Shown here piece by piece: positions 44,526 to 59,506 of a DNA stretch of 64,000 bases. The notes below the pieces were generated by a model. The model did no database searches, had not been told where the DNA came from, and was given only the letters and a program-made list of their open reading frames with translations. Origin of the DNA: Oryza sativa Japonica Group (taxonomy: Eukaryota > Streptophyta > Magnoliopsida > Poales > Poaceae); contig NC_089035.1 of NCBI RefSeq assembly GCF_034140825.1, positions 8,979,001 to 9,043,000 of the forward strand. The letters are read 5' to 3'. The translations under genes were made by a program, and so were the position numbers. Positions within the stretch are counted from its first letter, which is position 1; the number at the start of each line of letters is the position of its first letter.

Positions 44526-46770
44526 GAGGATCGACTCCTCTCAATCAGCAATAAATGTAGGGCTTGTTTTGCGTCGGTAGGACATGAGGATGTTTGTTTG
44601 TTACAAAATTTCTGAAGATATATTCATACAAACTAGTGTAAAAGGTTTATTTTCTCCATTTTTAAATATTTGCACTGAGGCACTATTGATACGTGCTTTG
44701 ACAACTTTTTTCTTTAAAAACATAAATACTTAGAATATAAAACATCTTCTTTTGTCAAAGTTTGTTGTGCGCTGAACATCTTAGCTAGTGAAAAGTAAAT
44801 TCTAAAATGCTTCTGGGATGAGCCACATCATCCAGTGAACAATGGTTATTGCATCAAGAAAAAGACAAAATAAAAGAGAAGAGAGTTGAGCCATCAATTA
44901 TAAAGGGAAAAATGGATGATGAATTTCTGGAACCTTCCAACAATTTGGAAATGAGAGAGAGAAAGAGCAAAGAAAGAAATGTAGCATTGGAAAAGAGTGG
45001 GGGAGTCAGCTAGCTTATGGCATGTGATAATTTTGCACTATGCACACTCAGTAGAAATTATGTTATAAATAAAATCTCATCCTTTATTTATAAATAATAA
45101 TTCGAATTTTTTTATAAATGGACTATCGGCTTATAGGCTTATATTTTATCTATAGATAATCCTTACAACCTACTAATTCCAAATTACTGCTGTAACTTGA
45201 ATGTCACAATATCACATAACATACTAATAAAATTTGCTATGATTTTAATGTTATACTTTGGTTCACTTCTTTAGCATAAAAGCTAATAGGTTGGGCTTAA
45301 GAATGAGTGTTTCACCTACAGATACGCTTTCAGGTTATAGCTGATCAACTACACTTCTCTCAACACATACTTAACATAATGAAACGATGTTTATTGTTGC
45401 CAATTTAAATTACATGCTCATGTACACATATAACATGATGGTTAAAGTCGCGCGAACAAGCGACATTATATGCTAGTAAAGTTGATGGATGATTTGGTTT
45501 GAAGCCAAAACTTGCATACCAAAATATTGGCATTTTAAACGGTCATTTTGGTAATGTTTGGTTTGTTACCAATCCTTGCCAATACCACATAAATATTGTC
45601 AAAATATTGGCATTGGCAAAAACTTACCTATAATTTGGCATCGCCAATAGTTTGGCATAGTTACAAACCAAACAAGACCTGAAACTTTTGTTCATTGTAG
45701 CCTACCCATCTTAAAATTACTATTAGGAAAAATTGAAATATATAGTAAAAATTTGAAATTACCAAGTAAACGCTACCGGAGGGAGTATGTTTCTTTTTTT
45801 TAAAAAAAAAAAGAAAAAAAGGAAATCTCCGCCAGAACGCCACCCGGCATCGTCTGGACTCTGGATCCTCCTGGATCCATGCTAGAGGCCTAGAGCCATA
45901 GATTACTGATTTATTGTACATACTTTCAACATGGCAGATGTTCTTCTCGAATGGCTCTCGGCGTTTTGTTAACACAAAGGGGCGTAATGTGTCATGTCGA
46001 GTTGTCAACGAAGATGGTAGAGGGATTCCATCAGGCTGAGCGCAGATCGGAATCTATCTATGAGTATAAATGATAATGATGTGGATACAGTTAATTACTA
46101 ATGACGTGGACACGCTTTAAGATGCTCTAGTCTCTTTCACAGGTCAAATCTCGTGTTCAATAGTACTATAGGAGTAGCAGCCAAGGAGCAGTTTAGTTAG
46201 TATTATGTACTCCTCCGTCTTAAAAAAAATTCAACCTAGGACTTTGATGCGACATAATATAGTACAACGAATTTGAAGAAACCTAACTCCTCTTTTTTTT
46301 CATCCTCCTTTTTTTTCTCTTCCAAATTTCTCTCTCCATAAATATTTTCATTTTGAAATTATCATTGTTTAAGATGTGTAGCGGCAAGTTTGTTCTCATG
46401 CAAATGCTTTTCATCTACAGTAAAAAAAACTTTCACTAATTGAATAATCAAAATTTCAATTTTTGGTCAATGAGGTATAGCAAAATACATATGCGACGAA
46501 TTATGGAATAGCCACTCGATCGATTTTGTGAGGCTATTAAAAAGTGTACGTAAAGGATTCTCCGTGTGATGACGCATGAAGCAAGTGTAATTGGGCTCAA
46601 TGCTATATATGATTTCTGACTTTGTTTTGCCATTATTTTATTTATCTTGTTTCAGTTTGTCATTTAAATTGGCAGAGTTTCTACCCATCGTAAAAATTAT
46701 CTTCAAACCCAACGCCATTTTTGCTAGTTATAAACTTATAAATAAAGAAAGCGCTGGCCTGCACCTGTCT
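44526..46770. other. Intergenic DNA
   Basis: Mostly AT-rich. A likely MITE of about 190 bp (about 45486-45679, ends GGATGATTTGGTTTG and CAAACCAAACAAGACC) and single Stowaway-like ends near 45778 and 46210 are present. No gene seen. Confidence 0.45.
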
Positions 46771-46825
46771 GGCCCAATCGGCTGGGCTTGCACCCACTCT
46801 TGGGCCTTGGGCCAGTGGGCCGTAA
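46771..46825 (+). promoter_or_regulatory. Site II (TGGGCC/T) cluster of the SPF27 promoter
   Basis: GGCCCA, TGGGCT, TGGGCC, TGGGCC and TGGGCC occur within 55 bp, about 140-195 bp upstream of the ATG. This type of TCP-bound element marks housekeeping genes. Confidence 0.65.
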
Positions 46826-46966
46826 GGGAAAGAGAGAGGAAGACACGAGCTTTTCTCCTCCTCTTCCTCTCCCTTCGCCCGCGGCGACAACCCTGAACCC
46901 TCCTCTCTCTCCTCCACCACCTCCCCTGCGACCAGCGGCGCGCGGCAGCGGCAGGCGGCCACCGGG

Positions 46967-49900
46967 ATGGCGTCGTCGTCGGGGACGAGGGAGGTGCTCA
47001 TGCTGGAGGCCCCGCCGGCGCCCTCCGGGGCGCCGTGGCGCGCGCCGCCGGACGCGGAGGCCGTGGACGCGCTGCCCTACATCGACGGCGACTACGGCGA
47101 CCCGGCGGTGAAGCGGGAGGTGGACCGGATGGTGGAGGAGGAGATGCGGCGCGGGAGCCGCAAGCCCGCCGACTTCCTCCGCGACCTCCCCCCCGTCCCC
47201 GCCATCGGGTTCGAGGTAGATTCGCGATCTCTCATCTCCTCTCCTCTCCTTGTGGGTTCTTGGAGCAGCTCTAGTTCAGCGTCGGGGTCGTTGCGTTCAA
47301 CTATCTTTTCAGGCGAAAAAAAATAGAACTGTATCTTTTCTTTCGAATGTGATTCGCGTTAGGGTTATAGCTACTTGTAAGAATGAAACGGGTTAGAGGC
47401 TGGGGGGTGTATAGGGTTAGTAGTTGTGTACTCGAAAGTGAGAGCACATTGCTAAATACTGTACATTATCCTCCTTTAGAACTGTGCTTATAACTATGTT
47501 TTGGTGGCGGAATTTTGGATTATAGTTGAGCTAATTAACTGAGTATATGTGGCTTGCTTGGATTTGTATAGAACTTTTTTTTTTGTAAAGCTTAATGTTT
47601 TGCTCTGCTATAATGTCTGTATGTTAACGTTGATCCTGAAAAGAACAAGAGAGTATTTTTTTCTGTTGCCACATGCTTCAATTGATTAGCTCGTATGGAG
47701 GACAGATGCCTGATGGTCCGTGCCTTCAAATTTTCTGAAATAATAATAATTGATAGTTTTGACTAGATCCACCCTGCTGCAAACAGAAAAGCAACATATT
47801 TTGGCTGCAAATATTTAACTTTTTTACTTAGCAACATTTCTTGACCACCAAATGAACCTATTGATTTGATCGGTTACTTGAAATTAAGTATACAATTTGA
47901 GGCACCAAGAACTGAAATATAAGCTCTTTTCCATGTTCTGTGTGCATTGAGCTAAACCGACAGGCAATTTGAACCTGTGGCAGTCAATAATATGACCTAA
48001 GGTATCAAAAGTGCACACGGCAGTCAATGAAGAATAGTTATTATAAGAAAAAAGAACTAAATTGAATGGGCATTCACGCTTTGATGATTTCATCTAAATA
48101 ATTCTTATGAGATGTACCAGTCTAGGTGTTTGCATCATATTAACTCTGCTCCATAATAGTTGTCTTAGAGCTCAGAGAGCAAGGAAAGGGTTAATACCTT
48201 TTTTTTCACAAAGTTTGCCCTTTTGGATGATATAATCTGTGCTTATCTGTGCAATTGAGTCATATTTGAAGATACATACAGCCATTTAATTCGTTGTAGG
48301 CTTGTATTGCTTATTGAAATTATACAAAATATTTGAATCACAATTTGGGTTTCATTTTTTTAGAACTTATGCCTCATCATGTGAATATGTTTACAACCTT
48401 ATGAGTTTTTATTATTTGATACTCATTTTGCACATCTGTTCTAGAATCATCCTATGCTTGCTAAAGAGTACGAGCGTGTTAGAGCTGGGAAACCTCCTGC
48501 TACCATAGAGATGTCCCGCTATGGTTTGGAGCCACCCCCAGCGAACAAGAGGAATGATGTTGCTGCATGGAGGCAGGCTCTAAGAAATGCTCAGAGCCAG
48601 CTGCACCATCAAATCATAAGGTAAGAGTAGAGAGCCACAGGGTACTGAACTAATGAAATTTACCATCAAAGGTGCAGTATCGTTGAACGTTGTGCATTTG
48701 ATTGTGATAGGATCACAGGGACCAGTGTCTTCCTGTGGCATGTCCTTTTGATAATTTTTCATTACCATAATAGCTTTTAAGCTTTCCCTGGTGTGGAAAA
48801 CATAGACTTCGAGAATAGTATCAGAGTAGATAGGATGGGCTGCTTGACAAAGGTTTCTGCAGTCTGTTTAAAATAACAAGCAGTATTATTTTGATAAAAG
48901 AGCATGTTTTTTGGATACACTGACAATTTGTAAATTGGAGGATTGTATAATGCTCATAGCAGAAGACTTTTCCTTGTACTTTACTAAATGTATCTTGGGT
49001 AAATTAAGATATTTGATCATGTATTGCCTAATATCAGCTTCAACAGTTTACTTGACAATGGGAGCTCCTAGGTTAGTTATGATTGAACATGTAAAGCTTC
49101 GATCATGTTACTTCAGAATTCGACTGCTGTACGCACTGTGTAGGATATACTGCTTTTTTCTGACCATGGTTTCTTATCATCTATGGAGTCAGCATACTTC
49201 TATGCTATTATTAGTTTTGAAATAAAGTTAATATTGCAGGATAGAGAATCTGGAGCTTATGCTGAAGTATGGTGTTGAGGTTTGGAAGCTTCAGAATAGA
49301 CAAATGGAATCAGTTTTGTCTAGGTAGGCTATTGTGACATAAGTTTATTATCTTTGAATTTGGAGCTACGTATCCTGTGTTATTCATGAGATTCATTTAG
49401 AGCCATTTCAGTACTCCTGTTTGTAGACTCTGGTCTCATATGTTGATAGTGTAGCTTAGCTGTTTAAACTTCCAGTAAAGCACTTATTTTGATATTTGAA
49501 GCACTTATTTCGACATTCTTGTAAGTCTCAATGCTACTTATCACTGTAACAATATGGATGGTAGATTATTTTTATGCCTGATTGCATGGTATCTAAGATG
49601 TCGAATATAGCATTTATCATTCTAGCAGCATATGATGGGTTGATCTCTTTATAGGATGCAAAAGATGGCTGTCGAATACAATGAGAAGATAGAAACTGTC
49701 AACCGCGAGAGGAAATTTCACCAGGTAATTATATTACTCCTGCTCTTGTTCTTAACCACGGCATATTTCACAGCCAAGCTGATCATTTGTGTTTTGATCA
49801 GCAAAACACTGGTGGTCAACTCCATGCCTTGACGACGGAATGGCAGGAGCTGTGTCAGAAAAATATAGCTATTCAAGCTGCATGTGTTGATCTGCAGAAT

Positions 49901-50063
49901 CAGATTGATCAGCTTAAACTTGGAGCTAAAGAATTGTACTCCCCCTCTCTCCCTACTTTCCTCCCTCTCTCTCCACATCCACATGACTAACAGATTCCTT
50001 AACAGGGGAATGCCCATCGATGACAGCACCGGAACTAATCAGCAAGCATCATCAGCCATTTGA
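46967..50063 (+). CDS. MOS4: Pre-mRNA-splicing factor SPF27 (BCAS2/MOS4 homologue), 256 aa
   Basis: Six exons: 46967-47215, 48445-48620, 49240-49323, 49655-49724, 49802-49935, 50006-50063 (771 nt, phases consistent). The protein has the SPF27 signature: a short Pro/Ala-rich head, [20 protein letters not shown] near residue 36, then [17 protein letters not shown], and a long coiled-coil half ([20 protein letters not shown] through [10 protein letters not shown]). Length matches Arabidopsis MOS4 (about 250 aa). SPF27 is a core subunit of the Prp19/CDC5L (NineTeen; plant MAC) complex in the spliceosome; MOS4 is also needed for plant innate immunity. The last intron is only 70 bp and pyrimidine-rich. 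Confidence 0.93.
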
Positions 50064-51100
50064 GGTACTATTTGTTATTTTGTTCTCAAAGAAAGCAGTA
50101 TTCTTAGGAGTATTGAAGTTAAGTCAAGAGACAAAATCTACCTTCATCATGCTTACAAGTTTTTACCACAGCACAGATACATAGGTAGCAATGGAGGTGA
50201 GACAATTCCATGAGATGGGAGCTGGAGGTTTCCATCAAGGCACATCTTTTTGCATGATCTGCAGTTGCCAAATCCAAGATAACAATCTAGGCGATTACCT
50301 TGACAACCCGCACTTGTGATTGTATTCCGTTATCCATTTTTCGAGGACTTGTGTGCATATGGAGACCTGATAGAGAAACAGATCGTATGCATGCTGTGTT
50401 TCTGTTCCAAGTGATCTAACCTGTGTGAGAGGCAGAAATCTCATCACTGAAATAGAATGTACCTTGACATTGAAGCGTCAGTTAAGGTTTTTGTTATTTA
50501 TGTTGACATGTTTGTGTACTCTTCCTGCTGTTACCATACAGTTTTACTAAACATGAGTTGTACTAACCATGGAGGTTGATATGGAAATAATTACTACCTC
50601 CATCCTAACATAGAAGTACCGACAGGATCTTTGTTCAGATCACTAGTAATAGGAGATGGTCCATTCCATCCATCCGGTTTTAGGTTTTTATATTTTGAAA
50701 TGGACGTAGTATTATACTTAGCATGTCATGGATTGAATTATTGAAGTAAGCCCCCACCTTCCTGGTCGGCGTAGTCCCTTGAGGCCATCTCTAAGTTTGT
50801 AATGAAAAACAACTATAGTTCACCTAGAGCGTGAATACTCTATTTTGATTTTATGAACCACACCTCAAAAGAAAATCTTAGTTTTGAAAGCACTAAAGCA
50901 ACTAGAAGTTCATTTTCCGGCATTTATTTTTTTTGTTTAAAAAAATACTCCATGTAAGAAACAAATCTTCAGCTTTAAAACCAAACATTATTCAACTACT
51001 ATAAAAGCTATCAAATTTAACCTTCAACATGGTTTCTTCTCATGTTGAAGAAATGTTTTTGAGTTATTTTAAAACACAGATAGATCATATGATCCAATTA
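50064..51100. other. 3' region of SPF27 and intergenic DNA
   Basis: 3' UTR probably to about 50550, then AT-rich intergenic DNA. No further gene seen. Confidence 0.45.
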
Positions 51101-51110
51101 ACCCTATTCT

Positions 51111-51838
51111 GTGAAAGGGCATCTAGCCTAATGGTTACAAGAGTCTCAGTAGCACCTGAGTAGGGGTGGAACTGAGCTGGAAACAAGATAAAACTTGAGC
51201 TCGGCTCGGCTCATTTCCTGGCTGCAAGCCTTCTTATTGAAACACCTCTTCATATATATTTTATAATTATTAGAAAAAGTAAAAACAAATCATCAACATA
51301 TAAAATTTAAATAAGTTTGTTTATTCAATTCTTCAAAATCTTAATGATAAATTTCAAGTTGACAAATAATAACGCCATATAAAGTAAAATAATCGATATA
51401 AACACACGATGGCCTAGGCTCACGAGCCAAAACAAGCGGCTCGCGAGCTAGCTCGGCTCGGCTCATTTTCAGCAACGAGCTGAAAAGGAGGCTTGGGCTT
51501 GGCTTGTTTGGCTTACGAGCCGAGTCAAGCCAACCAAGCTCGAGCCAAGCCTAAGCTGAGCTCACGAGCCTAAGCTTTTTTTTCCACCTCTACACCTAAG
51601 GTCCTGAGTTCGACACCCCATGGGAACGAATTTTCTAGGATTTAGCGGCGCTGTACTTTCAGTGGTAGGCGACGTACCCGTCGACAGCGAGGTGCTGACT
51701 TCATCAATCTCTCCAGGATTTGCCGGCCTAGTCTTCGAAGATGCTCATAGGGGTAGGGTTTGCGTGCGTGTGTTCATAGGGTGAGTGCGCGTGCGTTGAG
51801 AGTTTCTGCGTTGTACTGTGTAATTCAAAAAAAAAAAA
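51111..51838 (+). mobile_element. tRNA-derived SINE, interrupted by a hAT element
   Basis: Target duplication ACCCTATTCT at 51101-51110 and 51839-51848, and a 3' A-run. Pol III boxes are readable: an A-box-like TAGCCTAATGG near 51124, and a B box GAGTTCGACACCC near 51606. The hAT insertion (51161-51592 plus its 8-bp duplication) separates the two. Without it the SINE is about 290 bp. Confidence 0.85.
51161..51592. mobile_element. hAT MITE with GAGC repeats, inserted in the SINE
   Basis: Ends TAGGGGTGGAA and TTCCACCTCTA. Flanks CACCTGAG (51153-51160) and CACCTAAG (51593-51600) form an 8-bp duplication with one mismatch. Subterminal GAGCTCGGCTCGGCTC-type repeats occur on both arms. The TIR matches that of the 3939-4959 element. 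Confidence 0.85.
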
Positions 51839-52108
51839 ACCCTATTCTAGCTACAAAGAAATAAGCATCGAAACACAAAGGTTCATTTGAAAATCTCTGA
51901 AATTTCATCAAACACCCCTGTCCAAAATTCATAAAAAAAATTTGAGCTGTGGCGCCATCTCCCATCCCACCCAGCTTTTGCTGTACCACCATGCCGCGAC
52001 CGGAGCTACACTCCAATCTCCCACTCGATCCCCACAAAAACAATTTGGGTAAATTCGACAACGCCGCTACACTCCAATCTTCCACTCGCATCTCATCTCG
52101 CATCAACC

Positions 52109-53482
52109 ATGGCCGCCGCCGTCGCCGCCGCCGCCTGCCACTCCCCGGCGCGCCTCGTGGTCACCTGCTCGAGCTCCGCCACGCCCGCGCCGCCGCGGCG
52201 CCCGCTGCGGGTGGCCGTGGTGGGCGGCGGCCCCGCGGGCGCGTCGGCGGCCGAGGCGCTGGCGTCGGCGGGCGCGCAGGCGTTCCTCCTCGAGCGCAAC
52301 CCGTCGGGCGCCAAGCCCTGCGGCGGCGCCATCCCGCTCTGCATGCTCGACGAGTTCGCCATCCCGCGTGACCTCGTCGACCGCCGCGTCACCCGCATGC
52401 GCGTCCTCTCGCCGTCCAACCTCGCCGCCGACTTCTCCCGCGCGCTGCCCCCGGGCGCCCACATCCCCATGCTCCGCCGCGAGGTGCTCGACTCCTTCCT
52501 CCGCCGCCGCGCCGCCGACGCCGGCGCCACCCTCGTCCCGGGCCTCGTCACCTCGCTCTCCCTCCCCGCCGACCCCGCCACCGACCCTTACCTCGTCCAC
52601 TACATCTCCTCCGACTCCGGTGGCCCCTCCTCCTCCCGGTGCGTCCTCGAGGTCGACGCCGTCATCGGCGCGGACGGCGCCAACAGCCGTGTCGCCCGCG
52701 AGGTCGGCGCGGGGGACTACTCGACGGCCATCGCGTTCCAGGAGCGCATCCGCCTCCCCGACGAGGCCATGGCCTACTACGACGACCTCGCCGAGATGTA
52801 CGTCGGCGGCGACGTCTCCCCGGACTTCTACGGCTGGGTCTTCCCCAAGTGCGACCACGTCGCCGTCGGGACGGGCACGGTGGCCGCCAAGCCGGAGATC
52901 AAGAGGCTCCAGTCGGGCATCCGCGCGCGCGCGGCGGGCAAGGTCGCCGGCGGCCGCGTGGTCAGGGTGGAGGCGCACCCGATCCCGGAGCACCCGCGCC
53001 CCCGCCGCGTGGTGGGGCGCGTGGCGCTCGTCGGCGACGCGGCGGGCTACGTCACCCGGTGCTCCGGCGAGGGCATCTACTTCGCGGCCAGGTCGGGGCG
53101 CCTCTGCGGCCGCGCCATGGCCGACGAGTGGCGGCTCACCGGCGCGGTGACGGAGGCCGGGATACGGGCGGGATACCTCCGGCGGTGGGACGACGAGTTC
53201 CGCCCCACGTTCCGGTTCCTGGACCTGCTGCAGCGGGTGTTCTACGGCGGGAACGCCGGGAGGGAGGCGCTGGTGGAGATGTGCGCCGACGAGCACGTGC
53301 AGCGCCGGACGTTCGACAGCTACCTGCACAAGCGGATGGCGCCCGCCGAGCCGTGGGGGGACCTCCGCCTGCTGTGGCGCACGGCGGCGGCCATGGTGCG
53401 CTGCGGCGTGCTCGGCAGGGAGGTCGAGCGCCTCCGCCGTCTCGAGCAGCAGGCCGCCGACCAGGTGCTCCTCCGCCATTGA
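52109..53482 (+). CDS. CHLP: Geranylgeranyl diphosphate/chlorophyll reductase, plastid (457 aa, intronless)
   Basis: A single frame starting MAAAVAAAACHSPARLVVTC, a short Ala/Ser-rich plastid transit peptide of about 30 residues. It is followed by the FAD-binding Rossmann motif VAVVGGGPAGASAAEAL (GGGPAG at residues 39-44), the KPCGGAIPLCM motif near 71, a GADGANSRVAR loop near 190, and the second FAD motif GDAAGYVTRCSGEGIYFAAR near 311. These define the geranylgeranyl reductase (ChlP) family, which reduces geranylgeranyl to phytyl groups for chlorophyll, tocopherol and phylloquinone. Rice has more than one such gene and I cannot say which this is. Extreme GC at third codon positions makes large false frames on both strands. 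Confidence 0.93.
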   Translation: MAAAVAAAACHSPARLVVTCSSSATPAPPRRPLRVAVVGGGPAGASAAEALASAGAQAFLLERNPSGAKPCGGAIPLCMLDEFAIPRDLVDRRVTRMRVLSPSNLAADFSRALPPGAHIPMLRREVLDSFLRRRAADAGATLVPGLVTSLSLPADPATDPYLVHYISSDSGGPSSSRCVLEVDAVIGADGANSRVAREVGAGDYSTAIAFQERIRLPDEAMAYYDDLAEMYVGGDVSPDFYGWVFPKCDHVAVGTGTVAAKPEIKRLQSGIRARAAGKVAGGRVVRVEAHPIPEHPRPRRVVGRVALVGDAAGYVTRCSGEGIYFAARSGRLCGRAMADEWRLTGAVTEAGIRAGYLRRWDDEFRPTFRFLDLLQRVFYGGNAGREALVEMCADEHVQRRTFDSYLHKRMAPAEPWGDLRLLWRTAAAMVRCGVLGREVERLRRLEQQAADQVLLRH

Positions 53483-54016
53483 AGATGTGTGTACTGCTCT
53501 GCTCTCTCTCTTTCTCATGTTTTGTAGTAGCAACTCTGCATTTGCAAATTGCAATAGTATCTTACATAAAGATGCTGCTGCTAGTAATAAGCATGGTAAT
53601 TTTTGGGATGCTTTAACTTCTAAGCAATAATATGACATTTTTATTCAGTTTAGTGGAAATCCCAGTTGTCATGAATTCGTGATGATTGTTATGTGTACCA
53701 GTACTCAACACATAGGGAATTTAGTGGGCATTAGCAACGATTAATTGAGGAAAAGAACTGCATTACTCGGGTATATCGTATATGAATATATGATATAGTT
53801 CAAGCTGACAATTAGTCTCTTAATAATACCGGAAGGGGTTGTAGAGAGTAGCTAGGTAACATAACAAACCAGATCTGAAAAGCCTAACGAAGAAATACAA
53901 TATATTCAACGAACACTCCAGTGAAATAATAATCCAAATCTCAGTATCAAAATGACCATCTCCTCCGTTCTCCAGAAAATGCAACTGCTATGTAATGTGG
54001 TATTCTGGTCATCCAA
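53483..54016. other. Intergenic DNA between CHLP and ARF
   Basis: 3' UTRs of two convergent genes probably fill most of it. No other feature seen. Confidence 0.45.
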
Positions 54017-56876
<2,860 letters not shown>

Positions 56877-56990
56877 TCAAGAATCAATATGAGATATGAT
56901 ACAAAAGCACATGCAGCAAAGTTCTTAAATCTCAGCTCAGATAATGTAAGACCAAAACCAAAATGGGCTCCATAGTTCAGTTAGTTAAAT

Positions 56991-57030
56991 CACAATTCAT
57001 TCAAACGAACCAGATCTTTTGCAAACGAGA
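56991..57030. repeat. Short dispersed repeat, copy in the ARF 5' intron
   Basis: CACAATTCATTCAAACGAAC followed by CAGATCTTTTGC is nearly repeated at 58701-58733. Confidence 0.5.
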
Positions 57031-57903
57031 AAAGTATATAAGGATATCGACATTAAGAAGTACTCCCGTCATGCCGTTGTCTTTTAACATGACGTTTGAC
57101 ATCTTACTAAAAAAATTATATAAATACCATAATTTTGTTGTAACTTGTTTTATCATAAAAAAACTATAATATTAACTTAGTACTTTTACATATTTATACT
57201 AAATTTTTAAATAAGACGTTATGCGAAAAGTCAAGAGCGTGCGTTATACATAAAAACCTGAGGTATTATTTGAAACGGCACCGTGATCCCTCAGGCAATG
57301 CAAAGAAAACAGCATCTACAGACTATGATTTCACATCCCACGAGTAAACAAAATTCACAGACCAGTCTGCTGTGCGAAGGATCTATGCAATGCAACGCAA
57401 CGCAACACGATGCCACTGGAATTAAAATGAACAATATACAAGTCTAACACGTGAAAAGGGGTCGGCAATGGAAACGGATAGGCGATCACCTCAGCCAAAG
57501 CAAACAACGGATCGCCGACCAGAAGCTCATCTACGGACTAACAATTCCGCACCCCACGCACGAACGAATTCCGCGGACTTGTAGAGGCCTCCCAAGGATC
57601 TACGCAACGGAACACAACACACAGCACCACGCCATTTTCTCGAGGAAAAAAAATTCTGGATCGAACCGAACGAGATCTACACACGCGCGACGCCATTGGA
57701 AGTTTACGCACCACACGCTACGAACTCACTCGGCTACACAGATCTACGCCTCCACTCCACGGATCTGGGCCTGGGCAGCAGCAGCAGCATCGCCGATTCG
57801 CCGCCAGCGCCAGCGCCACCGCATCCCTCCCCAGCAATGCCCCGAGGGCGAGGCGGAGATCGGAGAGGAGAGGAGAGAGGGAAAGGAGTTGGGCGTACCA
57901 ACC

Positions 57904-58110
57904 TTGCTGGAGATCGATCTCGTGCGCGCGCGTGGCCTCTCTCATCTCCTCCCCACCTCGTCGAGCCGAAGAAAAAGGAGACGACGCCTCGACGCGCGGT
58001 GGTTGCAGCGGAGGGAGGCTTCGAGCCGCCGCGGTGGGTGGACGCGGTCTACGTGAGCCGGGTGTGGTGGACTGGTGGTGGTGGTGGTCTAGGTAGAGTG
58101 CGGTGCACGT
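57904..58110 (-). promoter_or_regulatory. Leader exon and promoter region of the ARF gene
   Basis: A GC-rich stretch with a GT donor at its left edge (minus strand), and pyrimidine-rich CTCCTC sequence typical of a 5' UTR. Confidence 0.45.
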
Positions 58111-59506
58111 GAGACGGGTGCAGGAGAGAGCGGTGCTTCTCATTTGAAGCTTCAACGTGCAACCGACGCTTTCTCTAAGTTTCATTTTTTAAACCATTTT
58201 AAAATTGAGGGAGCTTCTAACTTCTCCCAGCTGTCCCAAATAGTCTAGATTTTCATTTAGATTTCAAGAATTTGTAATTGTAGAATCCAGAAAATGAACT
58301 AAAATTCTCATAAGTTGACTACCAACCAGTTGTTTCTTAGAATTTTTAACTTTTCAATCAGGACCAAAACCAAAAAGTCTACAATGTCCTCACTTTATCA
58401 AATTCTAATATAATTATTCATCTGCAATTATTTCTCATTTTTTATTTCCAATACAATTATTCTTTATGTTCACAAACTCCGATGCAATGATTATTTTAAA
58501 AATAAACTTATTATGGAACGGAGAGAGCATATAAGCATGTGTACATGTATAAAGTCGTATAAAATTCAAATGTTTAAAGTCAGGGTGGAACCCTTGGCCA
58601 TGATACCAATAGGAAAATTCGATTGGGCTGTGTACCCAAAACGTTGGGGCAGAGCTGCAAATTTATTGTGAAGATGCTGTTGTTCCGCTAGTTTGCAGTC
58701 ACAATTCATTCAGACGACCCAGATCTTTTGCTCGAGTATACAAGATGTACACATATAAAGTCGTGCAGAATTCAAATGTTTAAGGTCAGGGTACTTGGGA
58801 TGTAAAGTGTTCTCTAGCACAAAATATATTTGGCATGTGCGCGTTGGAAATACAAAATATTCACTCTGCTCATAAGATAAAATTAAATCAATCAATACCT
58901 AAACACATGAGAAAATAGTTCAATTCTCCAACATCACTTCCCCACACCTTGAAAACTAGGAAAATAAATACATACGATCTCCTAAATATCAAAAAGAAAA
59001 ATAGATACATTCTCCTCTCCCTAAACTGTAGTTCACTCTTTTCATTTCATCTCCTATATTTCTACAACATACTATTATAAAATATAAAGGCGACGAAGAG
59101 ACGAACTGAAGAACATGAATCAAGTCTTCGGACTGGGATTCACAGCATCAGAATCAGCGACCAGGCCAATCTGCATAGGGAAGATGCCATTTCAGTCACC
59201 AGGGTGCTCCACAGCACCTCATATATCTGTCTGTATGGTATAATCCTGATCTTTTTGAAGAACTTATGATATCACCAAATACTTGCAATCCAATAAATAA
59301 GATCTTGTAGGGTTAATGCTCCTGCTGACGCTATCTAAAGCCATATTGCCACTAAAGAAATGAATTTACTGTCTTGTTTGCTTCTAACGCCGCCTCAATA
59401 TCCGGCAAAGCAACAGAATAGATGTGCTACTATTCAAACCCTAGAATTGGCCCCAAGAAATGGGAAAACCAAACAAAATGCAGCATGCAAAGAGGTCAAC
59501 TTTTCC
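58111..59506. other. Intergenic DNA and 3' UTR of the carrier gene
   Basis: Contains a diverged 46-bp direct repeat (58542-58587 and 58747-58792, landmark ATTCAAATGTTTAA). The 3' UTR of the carrier lies toward the right. No gene seen. Confidence 0.45.

Noticed and set aside
52103-53638. Long minus-strand (about 511 codons) and alternative plus-strand frames over the CHLP gene
   Set aside because: They are caused by the extreme third-position GC of CHLP. They lack motifs, while the plus-strand frame carries full FAD-binding signatures.
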